Part shown: piece after piece, positions 36,517 through 45,748 of the stretch
Layout: each line of letters begins with the position of its first letter
Numbering within the stretch: position 1 is the first letter of the stretch
Assembly: GCF_007859955.1 (NCBI RefSeq)
Contig: NZ_SJPR01000002.1
Coordinates: 1 to 48,252, forward strand
Length of the DNA: 48,252 nt
Direction: 5' to 3'
Origin: Botrimarina colliarenosi
GTDB lineage: Bacteria > Planctomycetota > Planctomycetia > Pirellulales > Lacipirellulaceae
The notes under the pieces: generated by a model
Database searches by the model: none
The model's input: the letters and a program-made list of their open reading frames with translations, nothing else
Told to the model about the DNA's origin: nothing
Position numbers and translations under genes: made by a program

Positions 36517-36690
36517 CTAGTCGACGTAAGTCTCGTCCCAGAATGGAGAAAGCCCTTCGACCCGGATCTCCTCGAAGAGAGAAAACGAGACGCCGAAGGG
36601 CTTTTTCCTGAGCCGATCGACTTTTTCCCCCCAGTCGGGTTTCTGAAGATAGTCGAAGCGACTGGACGCGAGTTGAACGGTTCTACTCCG
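36517..36690 (-). pseudogene. Decayed antisense reading frame, C-terminal remnant
   Basis: On the minus strand an open frame of 57 codons ends at the TAG at 36519-36517. Its translation is convincingly protein-like, with segments FDYLQKPDWGEKVDRLRKK, PFGVSFSLFEE and GLSPFWDETYVD at the end, but it has no ATG/GTG/TTG start and is closed upstream by a stop at 36693-36691. The bases further upstream do not continue it in any frame that I can recognise. The likeliest reading is the tail of a gene that has lost its front. I do not recognise the family. Confidence 0.4.
36549..36606 (+). terminator. Long inverted repeat with T run, possible intrinsic terminator
   Basis: Arms AAAGCCCTTCG (36549-36559) and CGAAGGGCTTT (36594-36604) match perfectly over 11 bp around a 34-base loop, and the right arm ends in five T. 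This could terminate the cbb3 operon on the plus strand. It lies inside the minus-strand remnant frame, so the symmetry could also be coincidental. Confidence 0.4.
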
Positions 36691-37429
36691 CTATATGCCG
36701 CAACCTAAAGGGATTGCTGGCAGCGTGCCAGCAGGATGGAGCCTAGTTCGGCCCTCCATAGAAAGTTTGCGGGAGGACGTAGGAGAGAATGGCAAAGCAG
36801 GGCGGCATGTCACCCGGCGTTCAGCTGCGTAGATCGATGTGCCCTCCGCAGGTTTGGAGACACCGGGTCATTGGCCTCGTAGCGCGGGCGTCTGTCAACT
36901 GAATCCTTTCGGATGGGCTACAGCGACGCTAGCTGCGACGTAACTTCGCTGCGGCTGCCAACGCACCGACGGAGTTGGTGACATCGAACCGACCACGCAG
37001 ACCTGCGTTGAGTCTTCGGCAGTCTAAACACGGGTTCTCGTAGGGACGGTGCCGGTTGGCTAACACAAGTGCAAGATCCGCATCGCGTTGCACTGCTTCT
37101 ACGCGAGTCCTTTTTTCTCTCGCGGCGCTTGCTGCCCTAACTTAGTGGATAACGAAGCTAACTTCGGCTTTCTCCTAGTTGCCCTTGCCAAGACGCAGGC
37201 GGAATTGGGAGCGTTGGCCACGCAACGTCTCGAACTCCATTTTCTAGTGGTTCTGCCCCAAAATCGGCCCAGGACGCTGTCCAAACCGTGTCGGCCAAGA
37301 GGAGACGGCTCTCTCTCTTTCCATTATACTTAGCGTTCTCGCTGGATCGCCCTCTGCCGCCTCAAGGGGGACGGGAGGCAGCGTGGTTGACCAAGCCGTC
37401 TGTGGCCTCTGCTTCACTGAGCAACGTCG
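36691..37429. other. Gene-poor, lower-GC stretch before the giant gene
   Basis: About 740 bases without a supported gene; the short frames at 37088-37333 and 37362-37655 look like chance. It contains a perfect hairpin TGCTGGCA-GCG-TGCCAGCA at 36715-36733 that resembles an interspersed palindromic element. A -10-like TATACT at 37325-37330 lies about 100 bases before the next ATG, but without a good -35 box. Confidence 0.45.
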
Positions 37430-40400
37430 ATGAAATCTTACGAAGCGCGTGAAAGCCAAAAGAGAGGATTGTTCCCGAAGAAGGGGAGTTCCCGACACCG
37501 GTCGATTGGGCGGGCAGGCCATCGTAGGAAACCTCTCTTCGAACTCTTGGAGGATCGACGACTGCTGGCCGCCGATTTTGGGGACGCCGGGTACTCCTAC
37601 CCCACCGCCCTAGTTGACAACGGGGCCCGGCACACCGACCACGGCCCGGGATCATTGCGACTCGGCTTAGAAATCACTGCCGAGCCGAATGGGCAAGCCT
37701 CTTGGAACGCAGACACGGATGCGGGTGACGACGGCGTTGTCTTCGGCGAGCTCTACGTTGGCCAACTCGGCGCCGAAGTGTCCGTGACGGTGTCTAACGC
37801 CCCGGCCGGCGCGAAGCTCGACGCCTGGATCGACTTCAACAGCGACCGCTCTTGGAGCGACGACGAGCACGTGTTCGCAAGCGTCCCTGTGGTCGAAGGG
37901 CTCAACACGCTGACGCTCAACGTGCCGACTTGGGCGACGTGGGGCAAGACTTACTCTCGATTTCGGCTGAGCACGGCTGGCGATCTCGACGTGACCGGGC
38001 TCGCCGAAGATGGTGAGGTCGAGGACTACTACACGCTAATAACACTGCCCACGGACCGGACCGCCGCGTTTGCCGACAGCGAGATTGTTGCAACAACTTT
38101 GGGCCGCGTCGAAACCTTCGGTTCGGCGGACATCGATAGCGATGGCGACGTCGATCTGATTGTTAGTGAAAGCGTCTACAATGGGACCTATTTTGAGAAC
38201 CGGCTGAACTGGTACTACGGAAATGGTCCCTCGTATGCTGTTCGGTTGATTGCCAGAACTTCAGACCAAGTCCGGATGATCGAGGTCGCCGATATTGACG
38301 CCGATGGCGATATGGATCTCCTCGTTGCATTCGATCGAGCGAACTCAACCGCCGGCGGTGTCTCTTGGTACGAAAACGATGGCAATCAGAACTTTTCAAG
38401 GCATACGATCCAGAGCGGACCGCGCGCCTACGACGCGTCGCTCGCTGATATCGATGGCGATGGCGATTTAGACGTTCTAACGTCGCTGATGACTTGGTAC
38501 GAGCACGATGGCGAGGGGAATTTCACTTCAGCCGGATCGATTCCCAGCACTCTTGAGTACGCGCTCAGTGTGGACGCCTCGGACCTCGATCGTGACGGCG
38601 ACCTCGACATCCTTGTCGCCACCTCGGATGGGCGTATCGCTTGGTTCGAATTCAATGGTGTCCACCTCTACACCCAGAAACAAGTCGCCTCTGGCTTGGG
38701 AACTTATGGACTTGAGGTCCGGCCTATCGACATGGACGGCGATGGCTATCTAGACATCTTTCCAGAGTACACTTCAAAGGGGGGCGTTGGATGGTATAGG
38801 AATGACGGCCTTGGCGGTTTCGATTGGATCTCGGTATCTGGTTCCTCCGACACCCTGAAGTCTCACCGAGCCGCCGATTTCGATGGGGATGGTGATATTG
38901 ACATAGTTTCTTCGCATTCTGGCGGCGAGACGGTTTGGTACGAGCGAAACGACGCGCAAAGCTATACCGAGAGGTTGGCGGGAGAATTGACTTACGACAT
39001 CCGTGTGTCCGACTTTGACACCGATGGCGACGTCGATATCATCGCGATCCGTCCATCTCGCAATGTTATCCGATATACCGATGATCTACTTTGGCTTGAA
39101 AACAAGCCGGCGGTGCATCTCAGCTTGCCCGTCAATCCCGCCTCGGAGGAGGTTGGCCCCTCGTTGGCGTTCGACTTCTTCATCGATGCGCCCCGGTTAA
39201 CGCCCCTTGTGCTGTCGTTCAGCATCGAAGGGACTGCGAATGTGGGAAGAGACTTTACGCTTTCTGGCTACGACAGCTTCGATGGCATAGTGGGGTCGAT
39301 CACCATCCCGGCGGGCGAGACGTCGGCGGTGATGGTAGCGACTCCAGTCGATGACGCATCGGCAGAGGTCGATGAATCGATTGTCGTGACGCTGCTACCA
39401 ACTGCCGACTACCAACCGAGCGAGGCGGCCCCATCCATCGGCTGGCTCGTCGGAGAGGAGAGTGGGGAAGATTTTGGTGATGCACCCGCCCCCTACCCAT
39501 CGCTGTCAACGGAGGACGGAGCCAGGCACAGCAACGTTGGTGTTGGAGAACTCCGCCTTGGTTCCGACGCCACCTATGAGGCCGAGGGGCAGCACACAGA
39601 GTCGGCTGACTCCGATCTCGGCGACGATGGCATTGCTTTTGGCCCTATCCATGTCGGACAAGGTGACGCCTCAATCGAGGTGACGGTGTCGAACGCTCTA
39701 GTCGGCGCGAAAATTGACGGGTGGATCGACTTCAACGGCGACGGTTCCTGGGGAGGCGCCAACGAAAGGATCTTCGCAAGCCGACCGGTCACCGACGGTG
39801 TCAACTATCTGACGTTTGAAGTGCCCGCCTGGGCAACGCCGGGCAGCACCTATGCAAGATTCCGTCTCAGCACTGCGGGGGGACTCGGCGTTACAGGTTT
39901 TGCAGAGGATGGCGAAGTGGAGGATTACATGGTTGTGATTGATCCCGCGTCCGCCCAGCCGATAGCGTTTGATCTGGGTGTAACGATCGACGGAGACACT
40001 TATAGCCTTGATAGCATTTTCACGATCGATGTGGACGGAGATGGAGACCTCGACATCCTCTCGGCAGCGTCGGGCTCCAACCGTGTTGCGTGGCACGAGA
40101 ACGACGGCGCCGGGAACTTCGTACGACACACTCTTGACGGCGCCGCGAATGATGCGCATGCAATCATCGCAACCGATCTCGACAGCGACGGCGATATCGA
40201 TGTCGTAGTAACGGAAGACGGGACTAGTGACGAGGTAAACTGGTACGAGAATATCGGAGGCCAGACGTTCACTCGAAGGTCAATCGCGACCGGACTCCAA
40301 GATGTCAGGGATGTGACGGCAGCCGATATCGATGGCGACGACGACATCGACCTTCTCGTAGCGTCGCCATCCCGCATTTGGTGGTTGGAAAACGATGGGG

Positions 40401-43400
40401 CGAATGATTTCACGCCCCGAGACATTGCCGACCCGGCTGACGGAGCTAGCAGCGTCCAAGCTGCTGATTTCGACCGGGATGGCGACATCGACGTCATTTC
40501 GACGTCACTTTTGGACGACAAGGTCGTTTGGTACGAGAACAAGGGGACGCTGAGTTTCACACGTCATACGATTTCCTCAGCGGCAGATTTTGCTTCGAAA
40601 GCCCTTACCGCCGATGTTGATCGCGACGGTGATTTGGATGTCATCACCGTTTCGTATAGCAACTCTTCCATCGCTTGGTATCAGAACGACGGTGAGCAGA
40701 ACTTCACGAAGCGGATTGTCTCCGACACGATTAAGTACGTGTCGAGCCTGTTTATCGCCGATGTGACTGGCGACGGATGGGTCGATATCGTGACGGGCAA
40801 TGTGCAATTTGAAGGAGTACCGAACGCCGTCGTCTTGTTCGTTAATCAGCAAGACGGAGAGTTTGTCGAGCAGATCGTTGCGGATAACCCGAGGTCGGTA
40901 CGGGATGTTGTTGTCGCCGACATCAACGGAGACGGCGACCTCGACATCGTCGCGAGTCTTTACTTCAGGTCAGATCTCCCAGCACGGATTGAGTGGTACG
41001 AGAACATTTACAACGCCACCTTGACTTCGGGGGGTGATCCACTGGTCGAAGGAAGTGAGCCTTGGGCACTGGAGTTTCAGATACCCGAGGTGAGAGATCA
41101 ACCAACCGAACTTGCGTTCTCAGTCTCGGGGGCTGCGACTTCTGGTGCGGACTACGAACTTACCGGCGCAGCGTCATTCGATGGAGTGCGCGGAACCGTC
41201 GTCATCCCTGCCGGCGCGTTAATGGCGGGCGTGAGTTTAACGCCACTTGATGACGGCCTCTTCGAGTTGAATGAAGTCGTCACCGTCTCGCTACTCAAGG
41301 GTCCCGGCGACAATGCAGGGTCACTTGTCACTCAAACGAATGTAATCTGTAGCACTGACGTAGGCGCAAGTTTTGGAGACGCGCCAGCGCCCTATCCGAC
41401 ACTCTTGGCCGACAACGGGGCGCGGCATGCTCACGTGGGAGACGAAACTCTGCGTTTGGGCGAATTAGAACTTGCATCCCCCGACGGAACCCCCTCGTCA
41501 GGGGCCGACCAAGACGCCGGCGACGACGGTGTTGTCTTTGGTGAGATACGCGTTGGACAACTCGACGCCCAGGTCACGGTGACGGTGTCCAACGCCCCGG
41601 CCGGTGCCCGCCTCGACGCCTGGATCGACTTCAATGGTGACGGCAACTGGTCCGGTGGGGACGAACGCGTCTTCACAAGCGTGCCGGTGGTCGAAGGCGT
41701 GAACCTGCTGACGTTTGATGTCCCGGTCGAGATCGCCTCGAGCGTCGCGACTTTCGCGAGGTTCCGGCTCAGTACCGCTGGAGACCTCGGTCCGACCGGG
41801 CTAGCTGATGATGGCGAGGTCGAGGACTACGCAGTCTCGATCCTCCCGCCTGCGCTGACCAATGGCGCCTTCGGTGAACCGGCGCAGCTACTACCACCGT
41901 CGCAATACTTGAACGGAGCAACATTACAACCGATTGATTTCGATGGTGACGGAGATCTCGACATCGTCGGATTGGCGAACTCCATTCGGACTCTCTTCTG
42001 GTACGAAAACGAAGCCGGTGTTTTCTCTGACGAGAAAATTATCAGTAGCTACACGACCCATTTCAGTGTTGTCGACTTCGACGGCGACGGCGATCTCGAC
42101 ATCGTCAAGTCTGACTACAACGGATTCGATAGCAACGTCAGTTGGCTTGAGAATGCGGGTGACCAGACTTTTGAGGAACACTTTCTCGCAAAGGGTTCTG
42201 TCTTCGCTGTAGCCGATGTAAACAAAGATGGGCGGCTTGATGTTGTTACGTACGCGATCGACAGCGTTCAGTATTTTCCTGACTTCGCCGTCCTAACGTG
42301 GTATATCAACGATGGCGCAGGGGGGTATGAGACTAGTGAGGTATTCCGCTCCTCTTCTTTCGTGTCAAGAATCGGGGCGAATGACCTGCAAACCGCTGAT
42401 CTCAATGGCGATGGCTTACTCGATGTCGTCGTTGCAGGAAGTAATTCCCCGTTCGGAGAGCTCGTCGCATTTTTTGGTGTTAGCGATGGGCAATATAGCG
42501 TAACCACACTTGATGGTAGTCGGGCCTTTTCCGCCACTCCCATCGACATGGACCAGGACGGGGATATAGACCTGGTCGTCCAGTTTGAAAGAGGTGCGGG
42601 GTGGCTGGAGAATGACGGGGCGGGCGAGTTCACCTCTCGTAGTATCGGAGGGGGCCCGAATAACTCCAACGACATCGCCATCGCTGACTTTGATGGGGAT
42701 GGCGATATTGATGTCGTTAATGCCAGCCATCGGGCGACATTTACTCCGAGTCGCTTTACACTCTTCGCGAACGATGGCTCGCAACGGTTCGTCGGCGCCA
42801 CGATCGAGCCGGATGGAACCGAGCCCTACCATTCTCTTTTTGTCGCCGACATGGACGGCAACGGAACCCTCGATCTAGTGGCGGCCGGGCCGAACCAGGG
42901 GATGCGGCTCTACTCACAAACCTTGCGGCCGATCCTCACGTCCGAAGCTCCGACCGTGGTCCCGGAAAACGGCAACGACTTCGTCGTGGGTGTCGAGCTT
43001 CAGGCTGCCCCACCCGAGGCGATCTCCGTCCCCTTTACGGTTTCTGGCGACGCGGTCCTCGGCGTGGACTACCTCCTAACGGGGGCCGATTCGATGGAGG
43101 GTTCTTCGGGCGTGTTGACGATCCCTGCCGGCGTGCGGCGGGTCGATCTCACCGTTGTGGTGCTCACGGACGCCGAGCCCGAGTTGTTTGAATCGATCAT
43201 CATCTCCATCGGTGACGAGCCGCGAGATCGACTGATCCGCTGGATTGCCGCGGACGGTGACGCCGGCGATTTCGGCGACGCGCCAGAACCTTTCCCGATT
43301 GAAGTCGAGCAATTGGGCGCCGCTCACGTCGCCGTCGGACCCCGACTCGGCGATACCCGCACGACCGAGCCCCAAGGGGCGGCAACGGCCCACGCCGATG

Positions 43401-45361
43401 GCGATTCAGGGGATGACGGCGTTACCTTTGGTCCAGTTGTCGTCGGCTCGTCCTTGTCATCGATGACGGTCGATGTGCAGAACGCTCCCACAGGCGCCTT
43501 CGTCGATGTTTGGATCGACTTCAATGGCGACGGCGTCTGGTCGGGAGAGCTTGAGCAGGTCTTTGCGAGTCGCCCGGTCGTCGAAGGCGCGAATACTCTC
43601 CAGTTCGAGGTCCCAAGTTGGGCGACGAATGGAACGACCTACGCTCGGGTCAGGTTGAGTTCAACGGGCGGCCTTGGCGTCAGGGGCAACGCCCTCGACG
43701 GTGAGGTCGAGGATTATCAGCTGACCATTGCGTCGCCGCTTGGCGGCTTGGTCGATTATGAGATAGCAGGTGTAGGCGTCGCCGACACTCCCTACGCCGC
43801 TGTCAAGACGATTGACTTCGACCGCGACGGCCGCACCGACCTGATTGCGGCGGGGAGCGGGAGCGACCCGAACGTCTACTGGCTGCGCAACGAGGGAGGC
43901 GGCGAGTTCTCCACCCACCTGCTGGCGGTTGTTGACTACGGGATGAGGGACCTCGCGATCGACGATGTCGACGGCGACGGGGATTGGGACGTCGTTGTCG
44001 CCTCTCAGCCTTCGACTATCGGGAGCCGGCTTGTGCTTCTGCAGAATGACGGCGCCAACAACTTCAATCTCAGCGTGATTGCTTCGAATGTTGAAGGTTC
44101 TAGGAGCGTGATGCTGGTCGATCTGGACGGCGACGGAACAAAGGACCTCGTCGCGGGTGGGTATCGTGGCAATCAGTTGTCGACATCGATCCAGGCCGGA
44201 GAGATTGCCTGGTACAAGAACGATGGCTCTGGAAACTTCAGCTCCTCGGTGATCGATCGGCAGCTGGGCCCCGTCGTCAACGTCGGCGTCGCCGACCTCG
44301 ACGGCGACGGGGACCTCGATCTTTATACGTCTGCGATGAACGTCGGCACCCTGCTGATGTATCGAAACAACGGAGACTCTACCTTCACCAAAGAACTGAT
44401 TGTAGAAACGCAGCAGTTCGGTTCGCAGCTTTACGTTGGCGGTCGGGTCCGAGCGGCCGATTTCGACGGTGATGGCGACCTCGATCTCGCCATGGCATCC
44501 TCGACGTTTCGCCCGCTGCGGGTGGTGTGGTACGAGAACGACGGCGCCGGCGCCTTCGTCGAACGCGTGGTCGACGCCGGCCAGCACTACTACAATGACA
44601 TCCTGCCCGCCGACCTCGATGGCGACGGCGACCTCGACCTCGTGTTGGCGTTCGTGCCCGGCGCGCCGGGCGACAGGCCGACGTGGATCGAGGCCCGCAT
44701 CGCCGGCGACGCCAATAACGACGGCGTTGTCGATTTAGACGATCAAGCGTTTTGGCGAGCAAGCTACGGCGCGACATCCGGCCCCGGCCTCGTCGCGGAC
44801 TTAACCGGCGACGGCGCCGTCAACGCGGCGGACTATACCGTGTGGCGTGACGCGTATGAAAGTGGCGTCGCTTCGATCGTTTACCTGCCCCGATTTGCCT
44901 CGTGGACTTTCGACGCGACGTCTCTCGGCGCGGCTGATTTCGATGGCGACCGCGACCTCGATCTCATCGCCGTGACTTCGACGGGGATCGTCTTGGCGAG
45001 TAACTCGTCGTTTCAGCCCATTCCGCCAGCGATCTCCGAACCTCCTTCGGAATCAACCTCTGCCTTCAGCGCCGCAGCAATAAATTGGTCCGTAATTGCC
45101 AAGTCGCCGCCGTCCGACAGAGCGACGCCGCGCCGGCGATATACGGCGCCGCCGAGGCCGTCCGACTACGACCGTTCGATTGCGTTGCTTAGTGGACCTG
45201 CCCATCAGCAGAAAGACCCCATGGCCCTACAAGCTATCGACAAGGCGTTCGCCGACGCCACCGAGCCGGCAATGCATGACGGGCATTTCGGCCTCACCGT
45301 GTCGGAGGAGACGCCATTCGAAGGCGAGATGCGCCCTTGGGGATTAGGCCCGAGTCGATAG
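37430..45361 (+). CDS. Giant surface protein: GEVED, seven-blade VCBS propellers, Calx-beta repeats, dockerin
   Basis: A 2643-residue protein. The LEPR-like motif FELLEDRRLLA (about 37-47) is followed by four units that start with DFGDA or SFGDA at residues 49, 681, 1314 and 1947. Each unit has a GEVED domain (WIDFNGDGSW.., LAEDGEVEDY), then a VCBS/FG-GAP propeller with seven DxDxDGxxD calcium loops. Units 1-3 end with a Calx-beta-like domain (GSITIPAGETSAVMVATPVDD type). In unit 4 a dockerin pair (about 2425-2480) lies between the sixth and seventh loops, and the Calx-beta domain is replaced by a polar tail ending MRPWGLGPSR. There is no PEP-CTERM signal. Such proteins act outside the cell in adhesion or matrix building. 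Codon use in units 1-3 seems more A/T-rich at third positions than in the cbb3 operon, which suggests a different history. Confidence 0.9.
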   Translation: MKSYEARESQKRGLFPKKGSSRHRSIGRAGHRRKPLFELLEDRRLLAADFGDAGYSYPTALVDNGARHTDHGPGSLRLGLEITAEPNGQASWNADTDAGDDGVVFGELYVGQLGAEVSVTVSNAPAGAKLDAWIDFNSDRSWSDDEHVFASVPVVEGLNTLTLNVPTWATWGKTYSRFRLSTAGDLDVTGLAEDGEVEDYYTLITLPTDRTAAFADSEIVATTLGRVETFGSADIDSDGDVDLIVSESVYNGTYFENRLNWYYGNGPSYAVRLIARTSDQVRMIEVADIDADGDMDLLVAFDRANSTAGGVSWYENDGNQNFSRHTIQSGPRAYDASLADIDGDGDLDVLTSLMTWYEHDGEGNFTSAGSIPSTLEYALSVDASDLDRDGDLDILVATSDGRIAWFEFNGVHLYTQKQVASGLGTYGLEVRPIDMDGDGYLDIFPEYTSKGGVGWYRNDGLGGFDWISVSGSSDTLKSHRAADFDGDGDIDIVSSHSGGETVWYERNDAQSYTERLAGELTYDIRVSDFDTDGDVDIIAIRPSRNVIRYTDDLLWLENKPAVHLSLPVNPASEEVGPSLAFDFFIDAPRLTPLVLSFSIEGTANVGRDFTLSGYDSFDGIVGSITIPAGETSAVMVATPVDDASAEVDESIVVTLLPTADYQPSEAAPSIGWLVGEESGEDFGDAPAPYPSLSTEDGARHSNVGVGELRLGSDATYEAEGQHTESADSDLGDDGIAFGPIHVGQGDASIEVTVSNALVGAKIDGWIDFNGDGSWGGANERIFASRPVTDGVNYLTFEVPAWATPGSTYARFRLSTAGGLGVTGFAEDGEVEDYMVVIDPASAQPIAFDLGVTIDGDTYSLDSIFTIDVDGDGDLDILSAASGSNRVAWHENDGAGNFVRHTLDGAANDAHAIIATDLDSDGDIDVVVTEDGTSDEVNWYENIGGQTFTRRSIATGLQDVRDVTAADIDGDDDIDLLVASPSRIWWLENDGANDFTPRDIADPADGASSVQAADFDRDGDIDVISTSLLDDKVVWYENKGTLSFTRHTISSAADFASKALTADVDRDGDLDVITVSYSNSSIAWYQNDGEQNFTKRIVSDTIKYVSSLFIADVTGDGWVDIVTGNVQFEGVPNAVVLFVNQQDGEFVEQIVADNPRSVRDVVVADINGDGDLDIVASLYFRSDLPARIEWYENIYNATLTSGGDPLVEGSEPWALEFQIPEVRDQPTELAFSVSGAATSGADYELTGAASFDGVRGTVVIPAGALMAGVSLTPLDDGLFELNEVVTVSLLKGPGDNAGSLVTQTNVICSTDVGASFGDAPAPYPTLLADNGARHAHVGDETLRLGELELASPDGTPSSGADQDAGDDGVVFGEIRVGQLDAQVTVTVSNAPAGARLDAWIDFNGDGNWSGGDERVFTSVPVVEGVNLLTFDVPVEIASSVATFARFRLSTAGDLGPTGLADDGEVEDYAVSILPPALTNGAFGEPAQLLPPSQYLNGATLQPIDFDGDGDLDIVGLANSIRTLFWYENEAGVFSDEKIISSYTTHFSVVDFDGDGDLDIVKSDYNGFDSNVSWLENAGDQTFEEHFLAKGSVFAVADVNKDGRLDVVTYAIDSVQYFPDFAVLTWYINDGAGGYETSEVFRSSSFVSRIGANDLQTADLNGDGLLDVVVAGSNSPFGELVAFFGVSDGQYSVTTLDGSRAFSATPIDMDQDGDIDLVVQFERGAGWLENDGAGEFTSRSIGGGPNNSNDIAIADFDGDGDIDVVNASHRATFTPSRFTLFANDGSQRFVGATIEPDGTEPYHSLFVADMDGNGTLDLVAAGPNQGMRLYSQTLRPILTSEAPTVVPENGNDFVVGVELQAAPPEAISVPFTVSGDAVLGVDYLLTGADSMEGSSGVLTIPAGVRRVDLTVVVLTDAEPELFESIIISIGDEPRDRLIRWIAADGDAGDFGDAPEPFPIEVEQLGAAHVAVGPRLGDTRTTEPQGAATAHADGDSGDDGVTFGPVVVGSSLSSMTVDVQNAPTGAFVDVWIDFNGDGVWSGELEQVFASRPVVEGANTLQFEVPSWATNGTTYARVRLSSTGGLGVRGNALDGEVEDYQLTIASPLGGLVDYEIAGVGVADTPYAAVKTIDFDRDGRTDLIAAGSGSDPNVYWLRNEGGGEFSTHLLAVVDYGMRDLAIDDVDGDGDWDVVVASQPSTIGSRLVLLQNDGANNFNLSVIASNVEGSRSVMLVDLDGDGTKDLVAGGYRGNQLSTSIQAGEIAWYKNDGSGNFSSSVIDRQLGPVVNVGVADLDGDGDLDLYTSAMNVGTLLMYRNNGDSTFTKELIVETQQFGSQLYVGGRVRAADFDGDGDLDLAMASSTFRPLRVVWYENDGAGAFVERVVDAGQHYYNDILPADLDGDGDLDLVLAFVPGAPGDRPTWIEARIAGDANNDGVVDLDDQAFWRASYGATSGPGLVADLTGDGAVNAADYTVWRDAYESGVASIVYLPRFASWTFDATSLGAADFDGDRDLDLIAVTSTGIVLASNSSFQPIPPAISEPPSESTSAFSAAAINWSVIAKSPPSDRATPRRRYTAPPRPSDYDRSIALLSGPAHQQKDPMALQAIDKAFADATEPAMHDGHFGLTVSEETPFEGEMRPWGLGPSR
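37574..44703 (+). repeat. Four tandem super-repeat units of about 1.9 kb
   Basis: The units begin at 37574, 39470, 41369 and 43268, giving periods of 1896, 1899 and 1899 bases (632, 633 and 633 codons). The fourth departs from the pattern after its sixth propeller loop. The sequences have diverged at DNA level, so this is an old amplification kept at constant length. Confidence 0.85.
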
Positions 45362-45748
45362 GTCGCAAAAGACGGTTGCATTCACTTCTCTGTTAGCCCG
45401 GAAATAGCGACGCTCACTTCTGTTAGTTGTTATGCGCTAACCTGCGTCGAACCGACGCGCCGACCGTTATTTCCGCCACGGCCAATGCAGCCAAGGCGTG
45501 AAGCCTCTCCGCAGCCCCACCCAGACGGCTTGCAATAAGTCCCGCGAGCCCTTCCGCCTTCGCCGTCGCATCCGCCCTGCGCCAACCGCTGAGGGCCGAT
45601 GCGACGGCGATGGTGGGAGGGGCGGCCCCCCTTCTGTCGAGCCCGAGCGGAGGTTCTGGGGGCCTAGAGGTTTCGCACTAGTCGACGAACCCAGAGGAAG
45701 TTTTGCCGTAAGGGATGCAAGCGTCTCATCCCTTCCAAGGAATCCAGC
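45362..45748. other. Intergenic stretch between giant gene and Rep module
   Basis: About 390 bases with no supported gene. The first 100 bases are A/T-richer and contain the short direct repeat CACTTCTSTTAG (near 45382 and 45415). The right part contains the 12-bp inverted repeat listed separately. Confidence 0.45.
45561..45609. repeat. 12-bp perfect inverted repeat upstream of the Rep module
   Basis: Arms CGCCGTCGCATC (45561-45572) and GATGCGACGGCG (45598-45609) around a 25-base centre, 140 bases before the first gene of the module. It could be a replication origin hairpin, an attenuator or a recombination site; the sequence alone does not decide. Confidence 0.6.

Noticed and set aside
37430..45361. 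Recent duplication or assembly error as the source of the giant gene repeats.
   Set aside because: The four units differ clearly at DNA and protein level, so they are old repeats rather than a collapse or copy artefact.
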